A DNA stretch of 64,000 bases from Fodinibius sp034521915 (GCF_034521915.1 NZ_JAXHLU010000009.1:1-64000); one strand, 5' to 3'; shown: positions 1-8,447, counted from the first letter of the stretch. Program-made: numbers and translations. Notes: generated from the letters alone by a model not told the origin.

Positions 1-17
1 CAGGCTTATTTATTTTA

Positions 18-41
18 TAAAGCTTGCTTAAGCAAGCTTTA
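18..41. terminator. 24-bp perfect palindrome, possible terminator
   Basis: A perfect inverted repeat with 12-base arms centred between bases 29 and 30, built from AAGCTTGCTT and its complement in AT-rich sequence. It could be the terminator of a gene lying left of the window. A related CAAGCTTTC/GAAAGCTTG hairpin follows the porin gene at 7431. Confidence 0.45.
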
Positions 42-128
42 ATAAGATTAGCCTACTTATTTTATCGTTGGGTCACTATTACATTCATCCGACTGCACAC
101 TCAGCATTCGGATGAAATTCTATCAAAT

Positions 129-160
129 AAGAAAAGGCGGCCCAATAGCCGCCTTTTCTT
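129..160. terminator. Rho-independent terminator, probably bidirectional
   Basis: Thirteen-base arms (129-141 and 148-160) rich in GGCGGC/GCCGCC, separated by a 6-base loop and bordered by A and T runs on both sides. It lies 15 bases past the stop codon of the minus-strand lipoprotein gene and can terminate it. The symmetry also allows termination from the left. Confidence 0.8.
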
Positions 161-175
161 ATGATTGGATTAAAT

Positions 176-2173
176 TTACGAAGGGCAAGTACCCCATTCA
201 GGCTTGTTGCTTTCTGCTAAAGCACTGCCGTCAGAAAAGCTAACCGGTTCATCTGAAATATTTTCAACACACCATTCGGTGAGGTCTCCATTAAAGACAG
301 AAGCATTTTCAAACATATTACTCATATCTCCCACACTGCTGACATCCCATAGACTTATGCTGCTACTAAATGAAGAAGCTTTAAAGAACATCCCACTCAT
401 ATCATATACCCCGGACACATCCCAGCTTCCTATATTTCCATTAAACGAAGTAGCCTCGGCAAACATCGAACCCATATCTTCTACACTGCTAACATCCCAG
501 TTATTTAACCCCCAATTAAAGGACTCCGCACCCCAAAACATTTGATACATATTTTTTACACTGCTGACATCCCAGTTGCCGATATTTTGATCAAACACTG
601 TTGCGCCATGAAACATCCCATGCATATCTACAACATTACCTACATCCCAGCTACCGATATCACCATTGAAGGAAGAAGCATTCTGAAACATTTCATTCAT
701 CACCGTAACACTAGAAACATCCCAGTTATTTAAATCTTGATTGAACGATGAAGCATTATCAAACATTAAATCTATCTCCCATACATTAGACACATCCCAA
801 CTTCCTATATCACGATTAAAGGATGTAGCATCATGAAACATAGCACTCATATCCGAAACACTGGATACATCCCATCCACTAATATCTCCATTAAAGTCAG
901 TAGCCTCATCAAACATTCTTGCCATATTCTGCACACCAGACACATCCCAGCTGCTGATATCACCATTGAAGGACGTGGCACCGGCAAACATTGTTTGCAT
1001 CTTGTTTACTGTGGTGACATCCCAATTGTTGAGATCCTGATCAAAAGAAGAAGCTCCAAAAAACATTCCGACCATATTCATCACGTTGGAAACATCCCAG
1101 CTGCTAATATCCCCATTAAAATCGGTAGCACCATCAAACATGGATTCCATACGTGTTACACTGCTGACATCCCAACCGCTAAGATCTTGATTAAAGGAGG
1201 TAGCGTCACGAAACATATCATTCATGTTTGTCACGTTAGAGACATCCCAACTTCCTATGTTGCCATTAAAGATGTCGGCCTCAACAAACATTTGTTCCAT
1301 ATCTTCTACGGATGAGACATCCCAATGACTGAGATCACCATTAAAAGAGGTAGCACCATCGAACATGCGATACATGCTGGTTACACTACTGACATCCCAG
1401 TGACTAATATTACCATTAAAGGTTGACGCATCCTGAAATAACTCATGCATACCTATAATGTCTGAAGTACAGGTAGTTTCTACATTGGAAGTAGTAATCT
1501 GGGACTTGTCACGCTTGGTATAGGTAACCCCATCCACCGTTCCGGTATCACCCACCTCAGCGTTTTCACATTTTATGGTAACCCCGTTTTCAGCCACATA
1601 GAATTTTGCTTGTTTCTCCTCAAAAACGGCCGTTACTTCTTTGGGTTCATCTACTGTAATTTGCTTGGGATTTTCCGAGCCAGTTAGATCTCCGGTCCAT
1701 TCAGAGAATTTATATCCATCCCCCGGTTCTGCGGTAAGCTCCACAACGGTGCCGTGCTCATACTCTTTTGACGTCTGCTCTACAACTTCTTCGGCAACCT
1801 GACCTTCGCCCTCGGTATTTATCGTAAGCTGATAGGATTTTAATTCAAAGGTGGCCGTCAGCTCGTAATCCTGGTCCACCGTAAGCGATAGAGGATTCTC
1901 TGGACTCTCCACATCCCCAGTCCATTCGGTAAACACATATTCGTCATTGGGCATCGCTTCCACTTCAATCTCTTCTCCTTCATCGTAAGAATCCTCCAGA
2001 TCAGAAATGCTTCCGGCATCAGAAGGATCCATATCCACGGAAATGGTATAAGTGGTTGGCTCGCTGTTGTTGCCATCATCCTCGTCCGTATCGGGCCCCG
2101 TGCTCGACTCTCCGCATGCGGCAAGTGTTATCGTGATCATGGTTACAATAGAAATGTATAGTAGTCGTCTCAT
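176..2173 (-). CDS. BspA-type repeat surface lipoprotein (DUF285)
   Basis: Predicted 665-residue cell-surface lipoprotein. The N-terminus has a short signal peptide ending in a lipobox L-A-A-C, with the lipidated cysteine at residue 20, then an acidic linker. Residues about 42-112 and 113-187 are two copies of the bacterial InlB-B-like repeat, each with an EWTGD core. From about residue 240 to 640 there are some sixteen copies of a 25-residue unit with consensus WDVSSVxxMxxMFxxATSFNGDI, the DUF285 or BspA/Mycoplasma lipoprotein leucine-rich-like repeat. Relatives act as adhesins or surface-binding proteins; the ligand here is unknown. An AAGAGAGG purine tract lies shortly upstream of the ATG. 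It is a single gene followed by a strong terminator. Confidence 0.85.
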   Translation of the reverse strand: MRRLLYISIVTMITITLAACGESSTGPDTDEDDGNNSEPTTYTISVDMDPSDAGSISDLEDSYDEGEEIEVEAMPNDEYVFTEWTGDVESPENPLSLTVDQDYELTATFELKSYQLTINTEGEGQVAEEVVEQTSKEYEHGTVVELTAEPGDGYKFSEWTGDLTGSENPKQITVDEPKEVTAVFEEKQAKFYVAENGVTIKCENAEVGDTGTVDGVTYTKRDKSQITTSNVETTCTSDIIGMHELFQDASTFNGNISHWDVSSVTSMYRMFDGATSFNGDLSHWDVSSVEDMEQMFVEADIFNGNIGSWDVSNVTNMNDMFRDATSFNQDLSGWDVSSVTRMESMFDGATDFNGDISSWDVSNVMNMVGMFFGASSFDQDLNNWDVTTVNKMQTMFAGATSFNGDISSWDVSGVQNMARMFDEATDFNGDISGWDVSSVSDMSAMFHDATSFNRDIGSWDVSNVWEIDLMFDNASSFNQDLNNWDVSSVTVMNEMFQNASSFNGDIGSWDVGNVVDMHGMFHGATVFDQNIGNWDVSSVKNMYQMFWGAESFNWGLNNWDVSSVEDMGSMFAEATSFNGNIGSWDVSGVYDMSGMFFKASSFSSSISLWDVSSVGDMSNMFENASVFNGDLTEWCVENISDEPVSFSDGSALAESNKPEWGTCPS
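262..1460 (-). repeat. Tandem 75-bp coding repeats of the BspA-type lipoprotein
   Basis: About sixteen in-frame units of 75 bp, each encoding a 25-residue WDV...MF...F repeat. On the plus strand they show as a recurring 'acatccca' every 75 bases. Codons differ between units, so the array is old or diversified rather than a fresh expansion. Confidence 0.85.
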
Positions 2174-2525
2174 AGTAGTTAGCCTCTCTTTTGGCTGATT
2201 AATAAACGTTAGTATCCCAAACTTTTCTAAACTGAATAGTTTATTAAACTAATACTAACAGAAAAAAAGCAGCTTGTAAAATTTTGAGCATATATACCAT
2301 GCTAAAAGACTGTCATTCTTCTTCTTGGGTACTCATTTAATGAGGTCTCAAGTACTTTTATCAGTTTCAAAATATTCTTCAGTATTGCTAAAACATCTTA
2401 CTATATCCACTAAAATGTGGTTAAAGCCATAAGCCTGATCAATAAATAGCCTTGCTTGGTCAAGCTTCTGGCACATTTATCACTAATTCTACCGAGGAGG
2501 TAATGACACATGAACATCCTATTCA
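2174..2525. other. Intergenic stretch, no gene seen
   Basis: About 350 AT-rich bases between two minus-strand genes. The left part should hold the promoter of the lipoprotein gene. A short hairpin GCTTG-GT-CAAGC lies near 2453-2464, downstream of the patatin gene. No ORF or RNA was recognised. Confidence 0.4.
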
Positions 2526-3347
2526 TTAGTTCCCATATACTTCCAAGGATTCTACTGCAGCCTGATACCCCCGCTCAATCATTTTGGTCGTGCCTTTGGT
2601 ATCACTGCGACTAAACTCCGCTAAATTCGGTTGAATAAGCAGGTCAATTTCATTCGTATTAACATTGGCTAAATGCTTTAGCGCAATTTCCAGCGTATTA
2701 TTCAGGATATCTAAAATATTTTCCGGACGCTCATAATTGCGGTGGGCATTTAAGTCAACGCCAATGGTGTATTCTGCTCCAAACGACTGAATAGCTGATA
2801 GTGGCACGCTCTCCTTTAATCCACCATCAACAAGAAGACGTCCGTCGAATGTGACAGGCTCAAAAAGCACGGGAATACAGGTACTGGCTTTAACTGCTTC
2901 GGAAACATCTCCCTCACTAATAATTACTTTTTCTCCTGTTGATATATCTGTGGCTACGACCGAAAATGGAATTTGGGCCTCATCAAACTGAACATCCCCC
3001 AAATGGGTATCGATCAGCTTACCCATGGCATGATTTGTAAGCAATCCCATTTTGGAAAGAGTTAAACCAGACACATCAGGCCAGTCAAGCTCCAGGGCAA
3101 TATCTTTAATTTCATCTACCGGCATCCCAAAGGAATAAAACGCTCCCACCATTGCTCCAATGCTTGTACCCGCTATGCAATCAACTTCAATTTTAGATTC
3201 CTCTAACGCCCGCAGCACACCTACATGAGCAGCGCCCAAGGTTGCTCCACCTCCCAATGCCAGTCCTAGTTTCTTCTCTCTTTTTTTGCTATTCCAAAGC
3301 TTTTCAATCATTTCTTTCATTTGTGGTCTGCCATCTTCAAAAGTCAA
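2526..3347 (-). CDS. Patatin-like phospholipase, RssA/NTE family
   Basis: A 273-residue protein with all hallmarks of a patatin-like serine lipase. It has a glycine-rich oxyanion loop LALGGGATLGAAH (residues 29-41), the nucleophile elbow G-T-S-I-G with Ser62, and the D-G-G motif with the second dyad residue Asp174. There is no signal peptide; a basic N-terminal helix (residues 10-27) precedes the domain, so it is probably cytosolic or peripheral to the membrane. The size fits the bacterial RssA/YlbK group. Substrate is unknown; hydrolysis of phospholipid or acyl esters is inferred from the family. It is divergent from the dioxygenase cluster, with a shared 124-base promoter region. Confidence 0.85.
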   Translation of the reverse strand: MTFEDGRPQMKEMIEKLWNSKKREKKLGLALGGGATLGAAHVGVLRALEESKIEVDCIAGTSIGAMVGAFYSFGMPVDEIKDIALELDWPDVSGLTLSKMGLLTNHAMGKLIDTHLGDVQFDEAQIPFSVVATDISTGEKVIISEGDVSEAVKASTCIPVLFEPVTFDGRLLVDGGLKESVPLSAIQSFGAEYTIGVDLNAHRNYERPENILDILNNTLEIALKHLANVNTNEIDLLIQPNLAEFSRSDTKGTTKMIERGYQAAVESLEVYGN

Positions 3348-3471
3348 CGAGTAATTTTATTACTTTATGAGTGTACAAAATAGATAGACAAAATTGGAAT
3401 TATTTAGGCTTCATATTAATTTAACATTGAACTAATATCAGTATTGAAATCCGCGGGATAAAATCACAACC

Positions 3472-4398
3472 ATGGCAGAAAAAGGTATACATCATATTAC
3501 AGCAGTAGCTGGAAATCCTAATGAGAATTATAAATTTTATACCCAAGTTCTGGGTCTGCGGTTGGTAAAGAAAACCGTAAATTTTGATGATCCTTCCGTT
3601 TATCATCTTTATTATGGAAATGAGTCCGGGGATCCCGGAAGTATTCTCACTTTTTTTCCCTGGAAACATCTACAAGATGGTGATCCCGATCGCGGACAAG
3701 TTGTAGCCGTTTCCTTTTCAATTCCTACCGGCTCAAAGGCTTTTTGGCTTGATCACCTTCGCGACCATAACCTTGATATTGAAGAACCTTTCTCTCGCTT
3801 CGGAAAAGAAGTCATTGGACTGCAAGATCCCGATGGACTGCATCTTGAACTCGTCCTCGATCCAACAGCAAATAATTTTGAAGGCTGGCCTGAGGGCCCA
3901 ATCCCAGAGGAGCATACCATCCGTGGCTTGCATGGGGCAACCCTGGCAGAAGAAAACTATTCCGGAGCAGGAAGACTGCTCGAAGAAGATTTGGGATTTA
4001 AGCTAACCAATCAGTTAGAATCCCGGTATCTGTATGAAACAGATGCTGACTTTGGATCTGTAATTGAAATTATTGATGGGTTCGATCTCAATGGACGTCC
4101 GGGCAAAGGCACCGTGCACCACATCGCTTTTAGAGTAAAAGATGAGAAAGAGCAAGATTCACTGAGAAAGCAATTGCTAAACAAAGGGTATTATCTTACC
4201 GAAGTAAAAGATCGCGACTACTTTAAATCGGTCTATTTCCACGAACCGGGCGGCATTCTGTTTGAAATTGCTACCGATCCACCCGGCTTTACCAAGGACG
4301 AACCATTGGATGAACTTGGGTCTTCACTAAAGCTGCCTAAATGGCTTGAAAATGAACGAAACATTATTGAAGAGGAATTACCAAAACTAAACAATTAG
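3472..4398 (+). CDS. VOC-family ring-cleaving dioxygenase (MhqA/MhqO-like), copy 1
   Basis: A 308-residue protein with two vicinal-oxygen-chelate halves. Each half begins with an H-H-I motif (GIHHITAVAG at residues 5-14; TVHHIAFRV in the second half) and ends with a P-G-G-I-L-F-E or D-P-D-G-L-H-L-E strand carrying a candidate metal-ligand glutamate. This pattern matches the ring-cleaving dioxygenase family of Bacillus MhqA/E/O, which act on hydroquinones and catechol-like adducts. The cytosolic Fe(II) enzyme role is inferred from the family. It is the first gene of a plus-strand run, 11 bases before a paralogue and followed by an esterase, an arrangement like mhq detoxification loci. No MarR-type repressor is adjacent. 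Confidence 0.82.
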   Translation: MAEKGIHHITAVAGNPNENYKFYTQVLGLRLVKKTVNFDDPSVYHLYYGNESGDPGSILTFFPWKHLQDGDPDRGQVVAVSFSIPTGSKAFWLDHLRDHNLDIEEPFSRFGKEVIGLQDPDGLHLELVLDPTANNFEGWPEGPIPEEHTIRGLHGATLAEENYSGAGRLLEEDLGFKLTNQLESRYLYETDADFGSVIEIIDGFDLNGRPGKGTVHHIAFRVKDEKEQDSLRKQLLNKGYYLTEVKDRDYFKSVYFHEPGGILFEIATDPPGFTKDEPLDELGSSLKLPKWLENERNIIEEELPKLNN

Positions 4399-4409
4399 TT
4401 AATTTTATC

Positions 4410-5342
4410 ATGTCTAATCACAGAGGCCTTCATCATATTTCAGTTATCGCCAGTGACCCTCAGGACAACTACGATTTTTATGTCAAAAAGCTGGGCATGC
4501 GGATGGTTAAGAAAACGGTTAATCAAGATGACCCTACGAAATATCACCTATTTTATGCCAACGCAGAGGGTGGTCCAGGATCCAGCCTCACCTTTTTCCC
4601 GTGGCCGCGCGCCCGACAGGGAACCCCCGGATCGGGAGAAGCAACTGAGGTTTCGCTGGTGGTTCCCAAAAGTTCTCAGGATTACTGGCAAGAACGACTG
4701 GAGGAACAAAACATCCCTCACAGCAAACCCTTTGATCGCTTCGGAAAAACACACATTTCCTTCAAGGATCCCGATGGACTTCAGCTTCACCTGGTTTTTG
4801 ATAATATTGAAGTGAGTCTCAAATCTTGGGACAAATCCTCTGTCCCTAATGAGCATCAAATCCAGGGTTTTTGGAGTACTACCTTGAAGTTAGATTGCGT
4901 TGAACAAACCGAAGAAATTGTAACTTCCGTATTAGGATTTAAAAAGGTCGATACTGAAAATAACTTGACGTTGTACAATACTGACAGCAAGCTTGGTCAT
5001 AGTCTGATCATAGAAAAGGTAGAATCCCAATCCGGTCAAAATGGAGCCGGCATTGTCCACCATGTGGCCTTTCAAAGCAAAGACGAGGAAGATCTTACGG
5101 AGATGCGCTTTGAAGTCATCCGGAAAGGGTTACAGCCTACTGAAATTATCGATCGACACTTTTTTAAATCAGTTTATTTTCGAACACCCGGCGGTGTTCT
5201 TTTTGAAATGGCTACCCACGGACCGGGCTATTTTGTTAACTCTGACCCTCATGAAGATCAGACCGAAAAGCTAGAACTTACGCCCTGGCACGAACCAAAA
5301 CGAGAACAAATCGAAGCCGCCCTGCCATCTATTAATACGTAA
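4410..5342 (+). CDS. VOC-family ring-cleaving dioxygenase (MhqA/MhqO-like), copy 2
   Basis: A 310-residue tandem paralogue of the preceding gene. Both halves align (GLHHISVIAS at the start, IVHHVAFQS in the second half, TPGGVLFEMATHGPGY near the end). In the first half the D-P-D-G-L motif is followed by Q-L-H where copy 1 has H-L-E, so that position is His instead of Glu and substrate or metal use may differ. The 11-base spacing to copy 1 implies one transcript. A hairpin follows the stop codon, so the esterase downstream may be partly uncoupled. Duplicate ring-cleaving genes suggest specialisation for different quinones or aromatic adducts. Confidence 0.82.
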   Translation: MSNHRGLHHISVIASDPQDNYDFYVKKLGMRMVKKTVNQDDPTKYHLFYANAEGGPGSSLTFFPWPRARQGTPGSGEATEVSLVVPKSSQDYWQERLEEQNIPHSKPFDRFGKTHISFKDPDGLQLHLVFDNIEVSLKSWDKSSVPNEHQIQGFWSTTLKLDCVEQTEEIVTSVLGFKKVDTENNLTLYNTDSKLGHSLIIEKVESQSGQNGAGIVHHVAFQSKDEEDLTEMRFEVIRKGLQPTEIIDRHFFKSVYFRTPGGVLFEMATHGPGYFVNSDPHEDQTEKLELTPWHEPKREQIEAALPSINT

Positions 5343-5348
5343 TAAAAG

Positions 5349-5393
5349 TCCCTCTTACGCGCCCCGAGTAATTCGGTGGGAAAAGAGGGATTT
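5349..5393 (+). terminator. Hairpin after the dioxygenase pair
   Basis: Arms TCCCTCTT (5349-5356) and AAGAGGGA (5383-5390), with an inner stem CCGA/TCGG and three T after the stem. The T tract is short, so this may only attenuate transcription into the esterase gene. Confidence 0.55.
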
Positions 5394-5443
5394 AGGAAAA
5401 TTGATTACAACAATTCATTCTCTAACTATAATAAAAAATAAAC

Positions 5444-6109
5444 ATGCCTTTATTCCGAGTCGATCCTGAAAATCCTTTTAGCGGTCCACATCAAAATCAG
5501 CAAATTGTTACCGGCGGCGTGGATCTGGATGAGGCAAAAATGGCTATGATCTTAATCCATGGTCGTGGCGCATCGGCCCAGAGCATGCTGATGTTTGCTG
5601 ACGAATTTGAAGCAGAGCAAATCCATTATCGTGCAATCCAAGCAGAGGGACATACATGGTATTCCCGCTCTTTTATGGCACCTAAGGAAATGAATCAACC
5701 GGGTATTAAAAGCGGGCTCCAAGCCATTTATGACCAGATTGCAGAACTTAATAATATTGGAATCCCAACCAACAAAGTCGTGCTATTGGGCTTTTCCCAG
5801 GGCGCATGCCTGACAACCGAATTTGCTGCCCGGCATCCCCAACAATTCGCAGGCATAGTAGGACTTAGCGGAGGATTAATCGGGGATGAAATCAACCTTC
5901 AAAACTATAAGGGATCGATGAAACAAACACCGGTGTTTTTAGGATGCAGTGATCGTGATCCCCATATTCCGCAGGAGCGTGTTGATCTTACTGAAGAAAT
6001 ATTTCAAAAGATTGGCGCTAATGTCACAAAGAAAATTTACGTAGGCATGGGGCACACCGTAAACCAAGATGAAATTGCCCATGTCAATCAAATTCTATCA
6101 TCTTCATAG
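5444..6109 (+). CDS. Phospholipase/carboxylesterase, MhqD-like alpha/beta hydrolase
   Basis: A 221-residue alpha/beta hydrolase of the phospholipase/carboxylesterase (YpfH/MhqD) type. An H-G-R-G oxyanion motif lies at residues 39-42, the nucleophile elbow G-F-S-Q-G has Ser118, the acid is probably Asp172 in SDRDPHIP, and His204 follows in GMGHTV. There is no signal peptide, so it is cytosolic. In Bacillus, mhqD is induced with the ring-cleaving dioxygenases under quinone stress. The same pairing here suggests this enzyme hydrolyses ring-cleavage products or esters; that is inference. It starts 101 bases after the second dioxygenase gene. Confidence 0.82.
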   Translation: MPLFRVDPENPFSGPHQNQQIVTGGVDLDEAKMAMILIHGRGASAQSMLMFADEFEAEQIHYRAIQAEGHTWYSRSFMAPKEMNQPGIKSGLQAIYDQIAELNNIGIPTNKVVLLGFSQGACLTTEFAARHPQQFAGIVGLSGGLIGDEINLQNYKGSMKQTPVFLGCSDRDPHIPQERVDLTEEIFQKIGANVTKKIYVGMGHTVNQDEIAHVNQILSSS

Positions 6110-6174
6110 CGATTTTTTATCTGCACAATATTCATACGAATCTGCTCAATCAAACATTAATTAAGCCAACTATT

Positions 6175-7422
6175 GTGACTTTACAATCCGCATTTTTTGA
6201 AAAGTATTTACGCAATAACAACTCAATATTTTTGATCACTTTCTTCCTGCTGATTATTTCCGCTACCTCCACATTTGCCAATGCTGAAGATTCAGATCCC
6301 TCTATCTTGGATTCCGGGGTGTTGACTGTAGCCAGTGAGGATACCAGCAACTACCTGAATATCGGCGGAGCCCTACGTTATAATCTCTACCTTGAAGATT
6401 ATGGCGGTTCCATTGGGGAATCAGACAGTCAATTCACTTTTGATTTGTGGCGGATTAATGTAGAAGGACGTGCCGAAGGGATTAATATTAACTTTGAGTA
6501 TCGGTTTTATCCCACTTTCGGGACACACTTTATCAAGCAGGGGTGGCTGGGCTATGACTTCTCAAAACAAACTAATCTGCAAGTGGGAGTCACCCAAGTA
6601 CCTTTCGGACTGCTTCAGTATGCTTCTCACAACTGGTGGTTTCAACTGCCCTATTACCTGGGCTTGGAAGACGATCATGATATGGGATTCAAACTAACAA
6701 CAGCCCGCGGCAATTGGAATTTCCATCTTGCTTATTTTATGCAGGCCGACCCCAACGGTGTTGCCCAGTTTGCTCCACAAAACACCGCAAGGTATTCGTA
6801 TGATATTGTCCCATCTCAAAATCAAAGCAACGCTGAAACCAGTCAATTCAATCTTCGAACCACCTATAATTTACAACATAGCTCATCCAGCAATACTGAA
6901 CTCGGAGCTTCCGTGCAATATGGTGGAATCTATAATTCTGAACTTGATGCTGTCTCCGATCACTTTGCCATTGCACCACATATCGACGGGACGTACGGCA
7001 ATTTTAATATTAAGACCGAATATATCTACTATAATCACAACGCAAAAAACGATGCGAGTAATAACACTAACATTGTTCGAATGGCAGCCTACGGAGTAGC
7101 TCCATACGATGTGGCTGCCGAAGGAAATATGTATGTACTCGGTGTTTCGTACTCTAAAGATGTCGATTGGGGTCCGGTTTCGAATCTTACCTTCTACGAT
7201 AACTATACCTATCTGGATAAGTCTAATGAAACCTTCACCGATTCCCAGCATAATGTTCTTGGAGTGATGGTCACAGCGGGAAAAGTATATACGTATTTCG
7301 ATATTGCCTCAGGAAAAAACCAGCCCTGGCTGACAGATACCTTCGGAGAAGGATTAGGAGCTGGTGTTATTGATCCCCGCTGGAATACACGTTTTAATAT
7401 CAATATCGGCTATTATTTTTAA
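6175..7422 (+). CDS. Outer-membrane porin, phosphate-selective porin O/P-like
   Basis: A 415-residue predicted outer-membrane beta-barrel. A long basic-then-hydrophobic signal (residues about 14-36, ending near TFANA) precedes alternating amphipathic strands rich in aromatic residues, and the protein ends on GYYF, the C-terminal aromatic typical of barrels. The segment around YRFYPTFG, KQGWLGYDF and GVTQVPFG resembles the OprO/OprP family start. The reading frame opens with GTG at 6175; no better start lies before the signal peptide and no clear ribosome-binding site is seen. The solute carried is unknown. It follows the detoxification cluster on the same strand, 65 bases after the esterase. 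Confidence 0.72.
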   Translation: MTLQSAFFEKYLRNNNSIFLITFFLLIISATSTFANAEDSDPSILDSGVLTVASEDTSNYLNIGGALRYNLYLEDYGGSIGESDSQFTFDLWRINVEGRAEGININFEYRFYPTFGTHFIKQGWLGYDFSKQTNLQVGVTQVPFGLLQYASHNWWFQLPYYLGLEDDHDMGFKLTTARGNWNFHLAYFMQADPNGVAQFAPQNTARYSYDIVPSQNQSNAETSQFNLRTTYNLQHSSSSNTELGASVQYGGIYNSELDAVSDHFAIAPHIDGTYGNFNIKTEYIYYNHNAKNDASNNTNIVRMAAYGVAPYDVAAEGNMYVLGVSYSKDVDWGPVSNLTFYDNYTYLDKSNETFTDSQHNVLGVMVTAGKVYTYFDIASGKNQPWLTDTFGEGLGAGVIDPRWNTRFNINIGYYF

Positions 7423-7430
7423 ACACTTAC

Positions 7431-7451
7431 CAAGCTTTCAATGAAAGCTTG
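7431..7451 (+). terminator. Hairpin after the porin gene
   Basis: Nine-base perfect arms CAAGCTTTC and GAAAGCTTG with a 3-base loop, 8 bases past the porin stop codon. There is no long T run, so terminator function is plausible but unproven. Confidence 0.5.
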
Positions 7452-7467
7452 ATTGCCCTTATTGTTA

Positions 7468-7628
7468 TTGTCATTTCGAACAGCGCAGCACCGTGAGAAA
7501 TCTATGTTTTGAATAATGAGAAACAAGGATCTCTCACTAACGTTCGAGATGACAAATCAGGTTATTGTAGTTATCCAATTGTTGTTGTCCTTTCGAATGA
7601 AGTGCAAACGAAATGACAACTCTATGTT
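7468..7628. repeat. Left copy of ~161-bp direct repeat flanking the GIY-YIG gene
   Basis: Contains one full palindromic element running from TTGTCATTTCGAA to TTCGAGATGACAA (7468-7556), a spacer, and the start of a second element. The whole block, spacer included, recurs in the same orientation at 8222-8383 with clear base-by-base similarity. Each element is an imperfect hairpin whose outer arms are TTGTCATTTCGA and its complement. Confidence 0.85.
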
Positions 7629-7690
7629 TTTACTGCTACTGTATGATAGTTGTTCAAAACACAGATCTCACACGCCGTTCAAGATGACAA
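7587..7690. repeat. Second palindromic repeat element, left side
   Basis: A diverged copy of the TTGTCATTTCGAA element, opening with TCCTTTCGAATGAAG and closing with TTCAAGATGACAAG. It overlaps the end of the left direct repeat. Its internal part contains the recurring words ACAGATCTCAC and AAATGACAACTCTATG. Confidence 0.7.
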
Positions 7691-7815
7691 GCTTTATTAA
7701 TATAACTGCTAAGACTATTATTATTTCAAACGTTATTAAGAAATTCTAGTACTAAAAAACTGTAAGGATTAAACCTTTCTGAGATCTTACTATAAACTTC
7801 AGGAGAGGATAATTT

Positions 7816-8124
7816 ATGCCTTACTACGTCTATATTACAACTAATCCCGGTAGAACCACTTTGTATATTGGCATGACAAATGAATTAAGCAAACGCTTAA
7901 AAGAGCACTATGAAAATCGAGGAGATCCTAAAACTTTTGCCGGACGATACTATTGTTATAAGCTGATATACTATGAAGCTTATAAAACATCTCAAGAAGC
8001 GATTGAGCGAGAAAAAGAATTAAAGAAATGGCGCCGGAAGAAGAAAGAAACACTCATCAACAACGTAAATCCCAATTGGAAATTTTTGAATTATAAAGAT
8101 GATTTCCGAGTGGGAAGGATTTAG
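7816..8124 (+). CDS. Small GIY-YIG endonuclease-like protein
   Basis: A 102-residue single-domain GIY-YIG protein. The signature strands are visible as Y-Y-V-Y-I (residues 3-7) and L-Y-I-G (16-19), followed by the conserved arginine in SKRLKEH, a glutamate-rich helix (QEAIEREKELKKWRR) and a C-terminal N-P-N-W segment typical of the YhbQ/YazA-like group. These proteins are metal-dependent nucleases or nuclease relatives. A clear AGGAGAGG ribosome-binding site ends 7 bases before the ATG, unlike most genes here. The gene is isolated and lies between duplicated palindromic repeats, which suggests a link to those elements rather than to the neighbouring genes. Confidence 0.88.
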   Translation: MPYYVYITTNPGRTTLYIGMTNELSKRLKEHYENRGDPKTFAGRYYCYKLIYYEAYKTSQEAIEREKELKKWRRKKKETLINNVNPNWKFLNYKDDFRVGRI

Positions 8125-8127
8125 TTT

Positions 8128-8198
8128 TTTTCATTTCGAAAGAATCATGGTTTATCTTTTCTCTATTAAAGAACTCTCGCACATTCTCTAAATGACAT
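8128..8198. repeat. Palindromic repeat element directly after the GIY-YIG gene
   Basis: Opens with TTTCATTTCGAA three bases after the GIY-YIG stop codon and closes with CTCTAAATGACATC. It is a shorter, decayed member of the same family as the elements at 7468 and 8222. Confidence 0.6.
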
Positions 8199-8221
8199 CA
8201 TCCAATTATTACATAAGTGTG

Positions 8222-8383
8222 TTGTCATTTCGAACAAGCGTAGTGCTGTGAGAAATCTTTGTTTTGAATAATGGGAGAACAAGGATCTCTCGCTTACGCT
8301 CGAGATGACGAATTTGGTTATTAGTACTTCCAATTTTAGTTCTCATATCGAATGAAGTACAAACGAAATGAGAAATCTATGTT
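8222..8383. repeat. Right copy of ~161-bp direct repeat flanking the GIY-YIG gene
   Basis: A full element from TTGTCATTTCGAA to CTCGAGATGACGAA, then the same spacer and second half-element (CGAATGAAGTACAAACGAAATG, ending TCTATGTT) as at 7468-7628. The second element is cut short against the terminator of the M1 peptidase gene. Confidence 0.85.
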
Positions 8384-8390
8384 GCGAGTA

Positions 8391-8425
8391 AAAAAAGAAA
8401 AGCCCGGATGAGAAACCCGGGCTTT
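8391..8425 (-). terminator. Rho-independent terminator of the M1 peptidase gene
   Basis: Nine-base arms AAAGCCCGG (8399-8407) and CCGGGCTTT (8417-8425) with a 9-base loop. Read on the minus strand the stem is followed by a long T-rich run, so it fits the peptidase gene that ends at 8448. Confidence 0.85.
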
Positions 8426-8447
8426 AAAATCAAAAAGGATTATTCAA

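Noticed and set aside
262..1460. Possible CRISPR-like array of regularly spaced repeats
   Set aside because: The period is exactly 75 bases, in frame within one protein, with coding repeats and no unrelated spacers, so it is a protein repeat array.
7516..7749. 77-residue open frame upstream of the GIY-YIG gene
   Set aside because: It is made of the palindromic repeat elements read through and has no protein-like features.
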